In this document: positions 8,314 through 16,286 of the stretch, in pieces
How positions within the stretch are numbered: position 1 is the stretch's first letter
How the letters are laid out: each line of letters starts with the position of its first letter
NCBI GenBank assembly: GCA_017621815.1
Contig: JAGASK010000035.1
Coordinates: forward strand, 1-38,503
DNA from: Lachnospiraceae bacterium
Lineage (GTDB): Bacteria; Bacillota; Clostridia; Lachnospirales; Lachnospiraceae
Length of the DNA stretch: 38,503 nucleotides
Direction of reading: 5' to 3'
The notes under the pieces: generated by a model
The model's input: only the letters and a program-made list of their open reading frames with translations
Database searches by the model: none
What the model was told of the DNA's origin: nothing
Program-made: the position numbers and the translations under genes

Positions 8314-8616
8314 ATGAAATTCATTTATGAACAGCCCCTTTTGGATTACATGTTAAAAAAGGGAAAAAAGACTATCGTAGTTGAAGAAATAACCAGCAAT
8401 AATTCAGATTTTGAAATAACGGAACTGCACGTTCAGCTTATTGACGAAAAAAGAGCTGAACATTTTAAAACCCGGAAAGGATATTATTCCGTCACAACAG
8501 ATGCAGGCACAGTGCTGCTTCCCCCTTACAAGCTGAAATGCGAGGATACCATTACTTTCGGATTAAAATCCTTCCTGGGAATTAAGTATGTTTCTTATAA
8601 AGGAATCAGTAAGTAA
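8314..8616 (+). CDS. Small protein of unknown function in the lrgAB operon
   Basis: A 100-residue soluble protein with a single cysteine, strongly beta-strand in appearance, with KGYYSVTTDAGTVLLPPY in the middle and SFLGIKYVSYKGI at the end. AAAGGAG lies 8 nt before the ATG, and it starts 12 bp after lrgB, so it is almost certainly cotranscribed. I do not recognise the family with certainty. The size and the closing LGIKYVSYKGI recall small HesB/IscA-like folds, but the metal-binding cysteines of that family are missing. A role linked to LrgAB transport is inferred from position only. Confidence 0.75.
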   Translation: MKFIYEQPLLDYMLKKGKKTIVVEEITSNNSDFEITELHVQLIDEKRAEHFKTRKGYYSVTTDAGTVLLPPYKLKCEDTITFGLKSFLGIKYVSYKGISK

Positions 8617-8641
8617 GAGCACATTTCTAAATTCTTGTTTA

Positions 8642-9889
8642 TTACTTTTTCGCAGAAATGCTGATATCCAGAACCGTCCAGTCATCAATGCCTGCATCAT
8701 ATTGATTTCCGCAGTAAGGGCAGCATCGATTCCTTGTAGCATCAAAGCTTCCACCGCATCCATGGCAGGATACCTTGACAATGGAAAAGTCCGGCTGAAC
8801 CTTCCACTTTGCATTATGCTTCATATGTAAGTTTACCACTTCACTTTTCGATTTGATTTTGGTGCCGTTAAAATACATATTTTTCATATATACCTTAAGC
8901 TTCACTACAACATATCCGTCAACCTTTTCTATCTTTTCAACCCCCAGGCCGCCCCGGTATTCCATATCGACAATATTTCCCAGAGAAGGAGCAATACCAT
9001 TTCCTTCATACTGAACATATTCCATCGGATCATCCGCATATAAGATCATCCGCATCAGAGATAACGCTTTTCCTTCAAAGTAATCATAACTGAATGCCGG
9101 ATCAAATTTTTGCAGCTCTGCGGTAATCTTTGCCTTTGCTCCGGCCATGCCTACCATAACCGGAATGGATTCACCTGCCCTTAAAATAATCGGTGAGAAA
9201 AGAAGTCCGAATATAAAAGTACCCAAATACATCATCGGTATAATTTCACTGGCCTTGTAATGCTCCAGAATCTTACTGTCACCTGTACTTAGGCTTACTA
9301 ATAACAAAGGCGTAAAAACGGTTGCAAATATAAAACACCATTTAAGCAGTTTCAATAATTTCCTCAAACCAAATTTCTTTACCGGCAGATTGTCTAAGAT
9401 ATAGAAATTAGTCACCTTAGGATACAGCTGCGACATCAAAAAATGGGTACCGCAATAAGCACAGCCTTCGTCCTCCAAGGCAGCTATTTGGGTTATATTG
9501 CCGCAATTCGGACAGACATAAGTTTCATTTCTCCGGTCCTTATTCTCATGCTGCGGCTGCTTAATCAATTGAAATATTGAAATTTCCCTTGTTTCACGAA
9601 AAATTTCTTTGTTGTTATGGTTATATGATATTTTCTCTTTTCCCAGAGCACAATTTAGCCTTTTATTATATCCATTCAGCAAACTGCTAATGGCATAATC
9701 CCCGACCCGCTGCACATTCCCTTCAATACTATAGTCTACAGTTCGCTGAATGCCCTTTTTCTGAAGCCTGTGTTCCTGCATATCCAGATATGCACGAATA
9801 TTCCAGTCCCCTAATTCCGGTTCCTTTCCGGTGCGGGACCACTCTCCCAACTGTTCTGTAAATGTCAGAAATAACTCTTTTTCATTCAT
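8642..9889 (-). CDS. Membrane protein with two zinc ribbons (possibly Tim44-like)
   Basis: A 415-residue protein. An N-terminal helical region (1-115) is followed by a first zinc ribbon (CPNCG at 126-130 and CAYCG at 143-147). Two membrane helices follow (about 184-202 and 217-235), then a domain of about 130 residues, then a second zinc ribbon at the C-terminus (CHGCG and CCPYCG). The domain with KFDPAFSYDYFEGKALSLM resembles Tim44-like lipid-associating domains; that is an impression, not a tested match. I chose the ATG at 9889 because GAGGAAAG precedes it; the in-frame ATG at 9922 lies 6 bp after the deacetylase stop with no ribosome binding site. It probably forms a short operon with the deacetylase. 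Confidence 0.75.
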   Translation of the reverse strand: MNEKELFLTFTEQLGEWSRTGKEPELGDWNIRAYLDMQEHRLQKKGIQRTVDYSIEGNVQRVGDYAISSLLNGYNKRLNCALGKEKISYNHNNKEIFRETREISIFQLIKQPQHENKDRRNETYVCPNCGNITQIAALEDEGCAYCGTHFLMSQLYPKVTNFYILDNLPVKKFGLRKLLKLLKWCFIFATVFTPLLLVSLSTGDSKILEHYKASEIIPMMYLGTFIFGLLFSPIILRAGESIPVMVGMAGAKAKITAELQKFDPAFSYDYFEGKALSLMRMILYADDPMEYVQYEGNGIAPSLGNIVDMEYRGGLGVEKIEKVDGYVVVKLKVYMKNMYFNGTKIKSKSEVVNLHMKHNAKWKVQPDFSIVKVSCHGCGGSFDATRNRCCPYCGNQYDAGIDDWTVLDISISAKK

Positions 9890-9928
9890 AGGTATCTTTC
9901 CTCTCGTCCTAAGCATTGTCATGAACGG

Positions 9929-10777
9929 TTAGTTTTTCATCTGTCTTCCTTCATGATTCATATGATATTTATCTCTGTATACCAATTCAGAAATCGGAAC
10001 AAAGGTATAGCCCTTTTCCTTTAAAGTGGTAATCAATGTATCCAATGCTTCTGCGGTATATTTTGCCCCATTATGGCAAAGAATAATCGAGCCGTTTCCA
10101 AGATGCTTATGCTCCGTCACTGTTTTAATAATGGAATCCACGCCATAATCTTTCCAGTCAAGGGAATCCACATCCCACTGAATGGTAAAGTATCCGCAGT
10201 CCTTTGCCACATTTACCACTGCATTATCATAGTCCCCATAAGGCGGCCTGAACAGGAACATTTCATATCCTGTCAGTTCCTGCACCTTTTGATGAACAGA
10301 CATCAGTTCTTCCTTTTTTTCCGCATCGGAAAGCTGGCTCATGTTTTTATGGTTTTCACTGTGGTTTCCAAGGTCATGACCTGCCGCTAAAATCGCCTTT
10401 ACATCATCAGGATAGCTTTCCACCCACCCGCCTGTCATAAAAAAGGTTACACGTACATCATGCTTCTTTAAAATCTCCAGAATTTTCTGGGTATCTTCAT
10501 TTCCCCAGGCGGCATCAAAGGAAAGGGCTATCTTAGGCTCATCCGTCTCCACACAGTAAATGGGAAGCTCCTTGCCGTTTACACTGTTGCTGACGCTGAC
10601 GTTTGCTTTTACTGTTACAAGCACTCCCCGGAGCACTGCAAAAGCTGCCAGTGCATATACGCCATACTTAAGTCCCAGAAGCATTCTCTGCTTTGCATAT
10701 TCCTCTCCGCTCTGTCCTTCCTTTCTCGGCGGAAAAATCCTTATCTTCTGTCTGATATTTTTTATGTATTCCTTCAT
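9929..10777 (-). CDS. Membrane-anchored polysaccharide deacetylase (NodB domain, PdaB-like)
   Basis: A 282-residue type II membrane protein with an anchor at about 38-57 and an outer NodB deacetylase domain. These enzymes remove N-acetyl groups from peptidoglycan or a related glycan. NodB motif 1 reads ALSFDAAWGNED, keeping the first Asp but lacking the second, as in PdaB-type members. Motif 2 is GNHSENH (metal histidines), motif 3 RPPYGDYD, motif 4 DVDSLDW and motif 5 LCHNG. The start is uncertain: an ATG at 10795 lies inside a stem-loop, while the ATG at 10777 follows it. I prefer 10777, although its only Shine-Dalgarno-like bases (GGGTG) are in the hairpin. Loss of the second Asp makes catalytic activity unsure. 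Confidence 0.82.
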   Translation of the reverse strand: MKEYIKNIRQKIRIFPPRKEGQSGEEYAKQRMLLGLKYGVYALAAFAVLRGVLVTVKANVSVSNSVNGKELPIYCVETDEPKIALSFDAAWGNEDTQKILEILKKHDVRVTFFMTGGWVESYPDDVKAILAAGHDLGNHSENHKNMSQLSDAEKKEELMSVHQKVQELTGYEMFLFRPPYGDYDNAVVNVAKDCGYFTIQWDVDSLDWKDYGVDSIIKTVTEHKHLGNGSIILCHNGAKYTAEALDTLITTLKEKGYTFVPISELVYRDKYHMNHEGRQMKN

Positions 10778-10820
10778 AATAAAAACACCCGGCATAACTG
10801 TTACTACATTCTATGCCGGG
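10778..10820 (-). terminator. Terminator-like hairpin overlapping the deacetylase start region
   Basis: CCCGGCATA (10788-10796) and TATGCCGGG (10812-10820) form a perfect 9-bp GC-rich stem with a 15-nt loop. On the minus strand it is followed by TGTTTTTATT, the signature of an intrinsic terminator for the upstream TIM-barrel gene. The run of U ends at the deacetylase ATG (10777), so the same element could act as an attenuator or hide the GGGUG bases. Confidence 0.65.
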
Positions 10821-10905
10821 CTATGTTCGTCCTATGTGCTGTTAATCAACCTTTTATCCCGGTTGTCAGGGAATATATCCTATCCGCATTGTTCCGATTT
10901 CCTGA

Positions 10906-11832
10906 TTACCTGTTAACAGAAGAAGCAATGCGATGGTAAGTATGGCGCACTCCCCGGACGGCCACCGAATATGCCTGAATATTTTCAGGAAGGGCCATGC
11001 CCGGATAGCCCGTATCTCCGATATGATGAATATCCGTTCCTGCCATTTTGCACATTAAAGCAATCTGCCTGATTGTCTGGGTGTCCGCTCCTTCCTGGCT
11101 TGTTCCGATAGAGGTAATGGTAAGGGCACCCAGGCTATGGGCATAAGTTATCAGCGTTTTCACATATTCCAGGGTAATTCCGGGTACTGTGCCCGGCGCA
11201 GGAAGCAGTATGATATCAGCCCCTGCCTGTACAAAGCTTTCAATATCTTCTTTGGTGATGATATTCTCAGCTGCCTCGGTTACGATACCTGATGCATGCA
11301 TTTTTCCTGCTGCAAGAATTACATCCTTACCCACCTCTTTTTTCAAGGCTTTTAAGGAATCGGTTATGGCCTTATTGCTGACCCCATTGCCTGGATTTCC
11401 CGTTAAAAGAATCATATTCACACCCATGTCCCTTGCTATAGCAGCATTTTCGGCTGTTGCTTTCCTGCCTTCCGACATTTCCCACAAGGTTCCCTGATTT
11501 TCCGAAGCTATTTCCTCTTCTACCGGTTCAAGGTTCAATCCGATTACCCTTCCTGTCAGACGCTTCAGCTCCCTTATGGTATCCCCGGCTTCCACAACGG
11601 GAAGGGCCTGAATAACCGGCTTATTCACATCAAACATATTCAGCAGCACGATATCAGCTCCCATAGCGGAAACAAACTCAGCATTTGTCACATCAGTAAG
11701 CAGGGGCATGGTAAGCCCGATGCATTCTGCCGCAATTACCCTTCCTTCACTTTTCACAATGCTTTCAAGTAATTCCTCTTTTTTGTATGACGCCAGTTCT
11801 GATGCTGTCGCATCAAGCAGTCTTTTTGCCAT
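10906..11832 (-). CDS. TIM-barrel protein of unknown reaction next to the EIIC-EAL gene
   Basis: A 308-residue soluble protein with an evident (beta/alpha)8 rhythm: RVIAAECIG, ADIVLLNMF, RVIGLNLEP, GVNMILLTGNPGNG, DVILAAGKMH, ADIILLPAPG, ALTITSIGTSQEGAD and GTDIHHIGDTGYPG mark successive strands. The PGNG and GTVPG loops look like phosphate-binding turns. I recall this family as a domain of unknown function sometimes labelled PEP-phosphonomutase-like or haloacid-dehalogenase-like; I cannot assign a reaction. GAGAGGAAAC precedes the ATG. It follows the PTS EIIC-EAL gene by 85 bp in the same direction and is probably cotranscribed from the promoter at 14113-14141, which suggests that it acts on the product of that transporter. 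Confidence 0.75.
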   Translation of the reverse strand: MAKRLLDATASELASYKKEELLESIVKSEGRVIAAECIGLTMPLLTDVTNAEFVSAMGADIVLLNMFDVNKPVIQALPVVEAGDTIRELKRLTGRVIGLNLEPVEEEIASENQGTLWEMSEGRKATAENAAIARDMGVNMILLTGNPGNGVSNKAITDSLKALKKEVGKDVILAAGKMHASGIVTEAAENIITKEDIESFVQAGADIILLPAPGTVPGITLEYVKTLITYAHSLGALTITSIGTSQEGADTQTIRQIALMCKMAGTDIHHIGDTGYPGMALPENIQAYSVAVRGVRHTYHRIASSVNR

Positions 11833-11917
11833 GTTCTGTTTCCTCTCCGCTGTTCATATTCAGCTATTTCATTATATAGACTTATTATATCCAATACCCT
11901 GCCGGGCTATTCTCATC

Positions 11918-14071
11918 TTATATATGCTGTTCCCGTTTTGCTTCCTCCGGTATTATCTGTTCCAGCTGTTCAATAGGTACCGCCGGGCTGTACAAATATC
12001 CCTGATACTGGTAACAACCCGTCTGTTCCAGTATTTTACGCTGTTCATCGGTTTCCACATATTCTGCCAGCACCTGAATATTCAGGTTTTTTGACAGGCT
12101 GGAAATAGATGTGATAATATCACAGCATCTGAAATTATTCATAACGCCTCTGCTCAACTCACCATCCAGCTTAATCAGATTAAATAAATTAGTCTGCAGA
12201 TACTTAATGGATGTGCTTCCCATGGAGAAATCATCTATTGCAAGTTCAAAGCCCATCCTTTTGATTCTTGTCAGCTTTTCAATCAGCGCTTCATTGATTT
12301 GAAGAGACGCCTGTTCCGTAATTTCTATCATAACATGCTTACAATACTCCGGATATTTTTCTCCCAGTTCCGCTAAAAAGTCCTCAATTTCCTCTGACTG
12401 TATTGTAGTCCCCGTTATATTGACAGAAATAACAGCCTGCTTTCCAAGGGCTGCAAGGAGCCGCTCCATATCTTCAAACACTGACAAAAACACCAGTTTT
12501 TCCAATTCGAAAAGCTTGTCCGTTTCTTCTGCAAGCTTAAAAACAAGGGGCGGATAAACCATTCCGTAAAAAGAATGCTTCCAGCGAAGCAGCGCTTCTG
12601 CACCCTTGCATTTTCCCTGATTATCAAACTGCGGCTGATAATATACTGTCAGTTTTCCGGATTTTATCTGGGTTCCCAGTTCTTCCGCCAAATCTCTCGC
12701 TACCAGCCCCGAATCATTTTTTAAAGCAAGCAAATCCACCGGCTTCCTGGTTTCCTCGCTTTCCTGCAGAATATCCACTAACCGCTTCATTCGCAGGCTG
12801 AAATCATTCAGGCTTTCATCCTCAAGAAGCCGTATAAAGGGCTTGTACAGCATCACTCCTACAGCCAGATTCACCACCTGCAATACAGAACCTGCCACTG
12901 AACCGGTTGCCTGATATCCGCCAAGAAGCACCGGTGTTGTCCATTCCACCTCATGCACCGGAAGCGGAACAATCCCTATTGTCATGGCGCCATAGCTAAT
13001 CAGAATAAGTACCATGGGCACCAGCAAAAAAGGAATGAAAAGAATAGGATTAAAGACCACCGGCAGCCCGAAGGTCATAATTTCATTAATATTAAACAGC
13101 ATGGGAACCAGCGCAAACTTCGAAAGACTGCGGTTGCTTTTCCGCTTACCGAAAAGGAGAAGTGCAATTAACAGGCACAATGTACCTCCGCATCCGCCTA
13201 TCAGTACAAAAACATCAAAAAATGTCTTGCTGAATATTTCTGTTGCGGGAAGCCCCTGACTTATCAGTTCAGTGTTAATGTCAATAGCCGGCACAAAAAT
13301 ACTCTGGCTTGCTGATTCAAGCACATCATTTCCGTGAATTCCGAAGAACCAGAGCAGATTCAAAATAAATTCAAATAGCAGTGCTGTTCCGAGGGAACGT
13401 CCCATATTTTCAAAAATGCGGTTCAGGACATTCGTGAACAGCATATGGAAACCTGTGACCTGAAACGCCTGGCATATAATCACATTTAACAGGGCAAAAA
13501 CAAGTGCAACCACTCCCAGCGGTACAATTGAAAAAATCATATCATGAAAGGAGGCGTCCGTACCTTCCGCATAAAAACGCATCTTCTTCCCTAACCGGCC
13601 ATCCACCATGTCATATAAAAATGAAGCTGTAAGAGCACAGATGACAGCTGTAAAAATCCCCTGCGCCCCCAGCACGCCCATATCCATTCCCTGCACGGAA
13701 AAAGCTCCGCTGAATATTGCAAAGCTGATTAAAGCCGCGAAAACCGCACCGTAATTATGAGGACGTGCCGCCATATGCTGTCTGATATAAGACAGGGAAA
13801 CACTGACCACCATATACAAAGACAGAATTCCGAAGGCTGCACGATAAATTGTATAAAACAGACCGCTAATAAAGCCGCCGCAAAAATCTGTAATCAGCCT
13901 TTGGTATCCTGAAACAGGCAGTGAATACAGCATCAATGCCAATGAACCGATTAGCAGTATCGGTGCCATCAAAACAAGGCTGCCCCGTATACAGCGAAGC
14001 AGCCTTGAATTCATCATTTTAAAATATAAACTTCTCATTACACTGAGAAATTCCCCTCTATGCTTTTCCAT
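11918..14071 (-). CDS. PTS EIIC (lactose/cellobiose type) fused to a c-di-GMP phosphodiesterase EAL domain
   Basis: A 717-residue fusion. Residues about 1-415 are a polytopic EIIC of the Lac/Cel family: FGIHG carries the substrate-site His (about 246) and FNINEIMTFGLPVVFNPILF the conserved Glu (about 330). A short linker leads to a cytoplasmic EAL domain (about 465-707). Its motifs are EALLRWKH, SVNIT, EITEQ, AIDDFSMG, KLDGEL, AEYVET and YQGYLYSP, so the metal and c-di-GMP residues are essentially all present and phosphodiesterase activity is plausible. EIIA and EIIB are not encoded nearby, so it may sense a sugar rather than transport it. I chose the ATG at 14071 (GGGG upstream); an in-frame TTG at 14101 is possible. 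A strong promoter lies at 14113-14141. Confidence 0.88.
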   Translation of the reverse strand: MEKHRGEFLSVMRSLYFKMMNSRLLRCIRGSLVLMAPILLIGSLALMLYSLPVSGYQRLITDFCGGFISGLFYTIYRAAFGILSLYMVVSVSLSYIRQHMAARPHNYGAVFAALISFAIFSGAFSVQGMDMGVLGAQGIFTAVICALTASFLYDMVDGRLGKKMRFYAEGTDASFHDMIFSIVPLGVVALVFALLNVIICQAFQVTGFHMLFTNVLNRIFENMGRSLGTALLFEFILNLLWFFGIHGNDVLESASQSIFVPAIDINTELISQGLPATEIFSKTFFDVFVLIGGCGGTLCLLIALLLFGKRKSNRSLSKFALVPMLFNINEIMTFGLPVVFNPILFIPFLLVPMVLILISYGAMTIGIVPLPVHEVEWTTPVLLGGYQATGSVAGSVLQVVNLAVGVMLYKPFIRLLEDESLNDFSLRMKRLVDILQESEETRKPVDLLALKNDSGLVARDLAEELGTQIKSGKLTVYYQPQFDNQGKCKGAEALLRWKHSFYGMVYPPLVFKLAEETDKLFELEKLVFLSVFEDMERLLAALGKQAVISVNITGTTIQSEEIEDFLAELGEKYPEYCKHVMIEITEQASLQINEALIEKLTRIKRMGFELAIDDFSMGSTSIKYLQTNLFNLIKLDGELSRGVMNNFRCCDIITSISSLSKNLNIQVLAEYVETDEQRKILEQTGCYQYQGYLYSPAVPIEQLEQIIPEEAKREQHI

Positions 14072-14112
14072 ATTTCCCCACAAAAGTTTTCCTTTACACA
14101 AATTATAACAAT

Positions 14113-14141
14113 ATTATACTTCTATAATCTGTATTTGTAAA
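14113..14141 (-). promoter_or_regulatory. Strong sigma-A promoter for the EIIC-EAL gene
   Basis: On the minus strand TTTACA (14141-14136) and a perfect TATAAT (14118-14113) are separated by 17 bp. The predicted transcript starts near 14106, about 35 nt before the ATG at 14071. This promoter would make the alternative TTG start at 14101 almost leaderless, which favours the ATG. Confidence 0.75.
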
Positions 14142-14183
14142 ACAAAACTCCGACACATTTCGCAAACTTTCTATTGCCGTGAA

Positions 14184-15332
14184 TTACAGCAGACTCTTAT
14201 ATAATGCTGTAATATCCTCCACGCTTGTCTCCCTGGGGTTGCCCGGCCTGCATGCGTCATCATAAGCAGACTGTGCAAGGAAAGGAATATCCTCTTCCTT
14301 TACGATTTCCTTTAAATCAGCAGGAATTCCCACATCCTGAGATAATTTCTTAACTGCATCGATTGCAGCTTTTCTGTATTCCTCCTGGGACATGGCGTCA
14401 ACGCCTTCTACGCCCATAGCTCTTGCAATTTCACGGTACTTTTCACCGGTAGCTTCCGCATTATACTCCATAACGGTAGGAAGAATAATCGCATTGGCAA
14501 TTCCGTGAGGTGTATCATACAATGCGCCGAGGGGATGTGCCATGGAATGTACGATACCAAGTCCTACGTTGGAAAAGCCCATTCCCGCTACATACTGTCC
14601 AAGCGCCATATCAGCTCTTCCTTCAGGAGTGTTTGCCACTGCTCCCCTTAAAGAACGGGAAATGATTTCTATTGCCTTTAAATGGAACATATCGGATAAT
14701 TCCCATGCTCCCGCCGTAATATAACCTTCAATGGCGTGTGTCAGGGCATCCATACCTGTTGCAGCTGTTAATCCCTTAGGCATAGTAGACATCATATCGG
14801 GGTCTACAAATGCGACTACAGGAATGTCCTTAGGGTCAACACAGACCATCTTACGATTCTTTTCCGCATCTGTAATAACATAGTTAATGGTTACTTCTGC
14901 TGCCGTTCCCGCTGTAGTAGGCACTGCAAAAATGGGAACTGATTTATTCCTGGTGGGTGCAACGCCTTCCAGGCTTACCACATCCTCAAAATCAGGGTTA
15001 TTGATGATAATACCGATTGCCTTTGCAGTATCCATGGAGGAACCGCCGCCGATTGCGATTAAATAATCTGCTCCTGACTTCTTAAATGCTTCCACACCTG
15101 TCTGCACATTTTCAATGGTAGGATTGGGTTTAATGTTAGAATATAACTCATAAGAAAGTCCCGCTCCGTCCAAAACATCAAGAACCTTTTTCGTAACCCC
15201 GAATTTTACCAAATCAGGGTCTGAGCATACGAATGCTTTCTGAAAGCCTCTTCCTTTTGCCTCCCCCGCAATATCCTGGATTGCTCCTGCTCCATGATAG
15301 GAAGTCTCATTAAGTACAAATCTGTTTGCCAT
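14184..15332 (-). CDS. fucO: Lactaldehyde reductase (iron-dependent alcohol dehydrogenase)
   Basis: FucO reduces L-lactaldehyde, the product of rhamnulose-1-phosphate cleavage, to (S)-1,2-propanediol with NADH and so regenerates NAD in anaerobic growth. The 382-residue length is normal. The dinucleotide region shows AIGGGSSMDTAKAIG, and the iron ligands lie in MDALTHAIEGY and HSMAHPLGALYDTPHG. AAAGGAG lies upstream of the ATG. It is the last gene of the rha operon, 34 bp after rhaD, and the cluster context gives the substrate. The product 1,2-propanediol is normally exported or fermented further; no propanediol genes are in the window. Confidence 0.92.
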   Translation of the reverse strand: MANRFVLNETSYHGAGAIQDIAGEAKGRGFQKAFVCSDPDLVKFGVTKKVLDVLDGAGLSYELYSNIKPNPTIENVQTGVEAFKKSGADYLIAIGGGSSMDTAKAIGIIINNPDFEDVVSLEGVAPTRNKSVPIFAVPTTAGTAAEVTINYVITDAEKNRKMVCVDPKDIPVVAFVDPDMMSTMPKGLTAATGMDALTHAIEGYITAGAWELSDMFHLKAIEIISRSLRGAVANTPEGRADMALGQYVAGMGFSNVGLGIVHSMAHPLGALYDTPHGIANAIILPTVMEYNAEATGEKYREIARAMGVEGVDAMSQEEYRKAAIDAVKKLSQDVGIPADLKEIVKEEDIPFLAQSAYDDACRPGNPRETSVEDITALYKSLL

Positions 15333-15366
15333 ACCTTTCTCTCCTTTATTTTTTTTATTTCTATCT

Positions 15367-16191
15367 TCATTTTACATATAAAAAGCGTTCCGGTAAAGTA
15401 ACTTTGAAATCTTTTGCAAGATTTTTAAAATCTTCCGGCGTAATCGTCTGAAGTTTGTCCGGTCTCATGGACATTACCTTTACATAAATTTCCGCGGATT
15501 TCTCTACAGTATGCATAAGTCCGAAGGTTAAGTCAAAGTCTTCCCCTGCCGCAAACATTCCGTGATGAGCCCAGACTGCCACATCATATTCCTTCATCAG
15601 CTTGCTGGTTGCCACAGCAATCTCCCTGCCCCCCGGAACCATCCAGGGCACAACACCGATTCCATCAGGAAATACCACAGGACATTCCGTAGCCATTTCC
15701 CACAGTTCTCTTGTAAATACCTCATCCTTTAAAGGCAGCACAAAGGTAAGGGCAATTACATTGGCAGGATGGGCATGATAAATCACCCTGTATTTTCCGT
15801 CCGTAGCCAGCTTTTTCACCTCATGATTCATCAGATGGGAGGGCAGCTCCGAAGTAGGTCTGCCGCCGTTCACAAGCCCCCATACAATACGGTAATTTTC
15901 ACCCTTTTCATCCAGCTCAATCATACAGAAGGAATCCTCCGGCTTAATCATCACATTGCGGAAATATTTGCCGCTTCCCGTTACCAGAAAATACTCCCCT
16001 GCAAGTGCCGGAACTGTAGTGCCGACAGGCTGCCACTGCTTTATTTCAAAGTTATCCTTAACAGCTTCCACTTCTTCCGGCTTTACGCGGTAAGAAAGAT
16101 TTCCTCCGTTTCTCTCATGCCACCCCTGATTCCAGCCGTCATCAGCCATCCTCATAAACCCCTGTACAAATTCAGCCTCCAAAAAATTCAT
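15367..16191 (-). CDS. rhaD: Rhamnulose-1-phosphate aldolase
   Basis: RhaD splits L-rhamnulose-1-phosphate into dihydroxyacetone phosphate and L-lactaldehyde. It is a class II (zinc) aldolase of 274 residues. Visible features are WHERNGGNLSYR near the N-terminus, HAHPANVIAL carrying two zinc histidines, and the later VWAHHGMFAAG segment. I set the start at the ATG at 16191 because GGAGG ends just upstream at the right spacing. The in-frame ATG at 16203 contains that ribosome binding site and would add four residues. It lies between rhaA and fucO in one operon. The 95-bp gap from rhaA contains a three-unit tandem repeat. Confidence 0.93.
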   Translation of the reverse strand: MNFLEAEFVQGFMRMADDGWNQGWHERNGGNLSYRVKPEEVEAVKDNFEIKQWQPVGTTVPALAGEYFLVTGSGKYFRNVMIKPEDSFCMIELDEKGENYRIVWGLVNGGRPTSELPSHLMNHEVKKLATDGKYRVIYHAHPANVIALTFVLPLKDEVFTRELWEMATECPVVFPDGIGVVPWMVPGGREIAVATSKLMKEYDVAVWAHHGMFAAGEDFDLTFGLMHTVEKSAEIYVKVMSMRPDKLQTITPEDFKNLAKDFKVTLPERFLYVK

Positions 16192-16213
16192 GTTATCCTC
16201 CATTCCGCCGCAT

Positions 16214-16248
16214 ATTATCTTTTCTTCATTATCTTTTTCTTATTATCT
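16214..16248. repeat. Three ATTATCT units at 14-bp spacing
   Basis: ATTATCT occurs at 16214, 16228 and 16242, each followed by a pyrimidine-rich stretch, giving a degenerate 14-bp tandem repeat in the rhaA-rhaD gap. On the transcribed strand it reads as A/G-rich AGATAAT units immediately upstream of the rhaD ribosome binding site. It may be slipped-strand expansion or a protein or RNA-processing site. Confidence 0.6.
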
Positions 16249-16286
16249 TCTGCAGCATTTCCATCACCATAAAACATCAGGATGCA

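Noticed and set aside
16212-16255. CRISPR-like array at the ATTATCT repeats
   Set aside because: Units are 14 bp with no unique spacers; this is a short tandem repeat.
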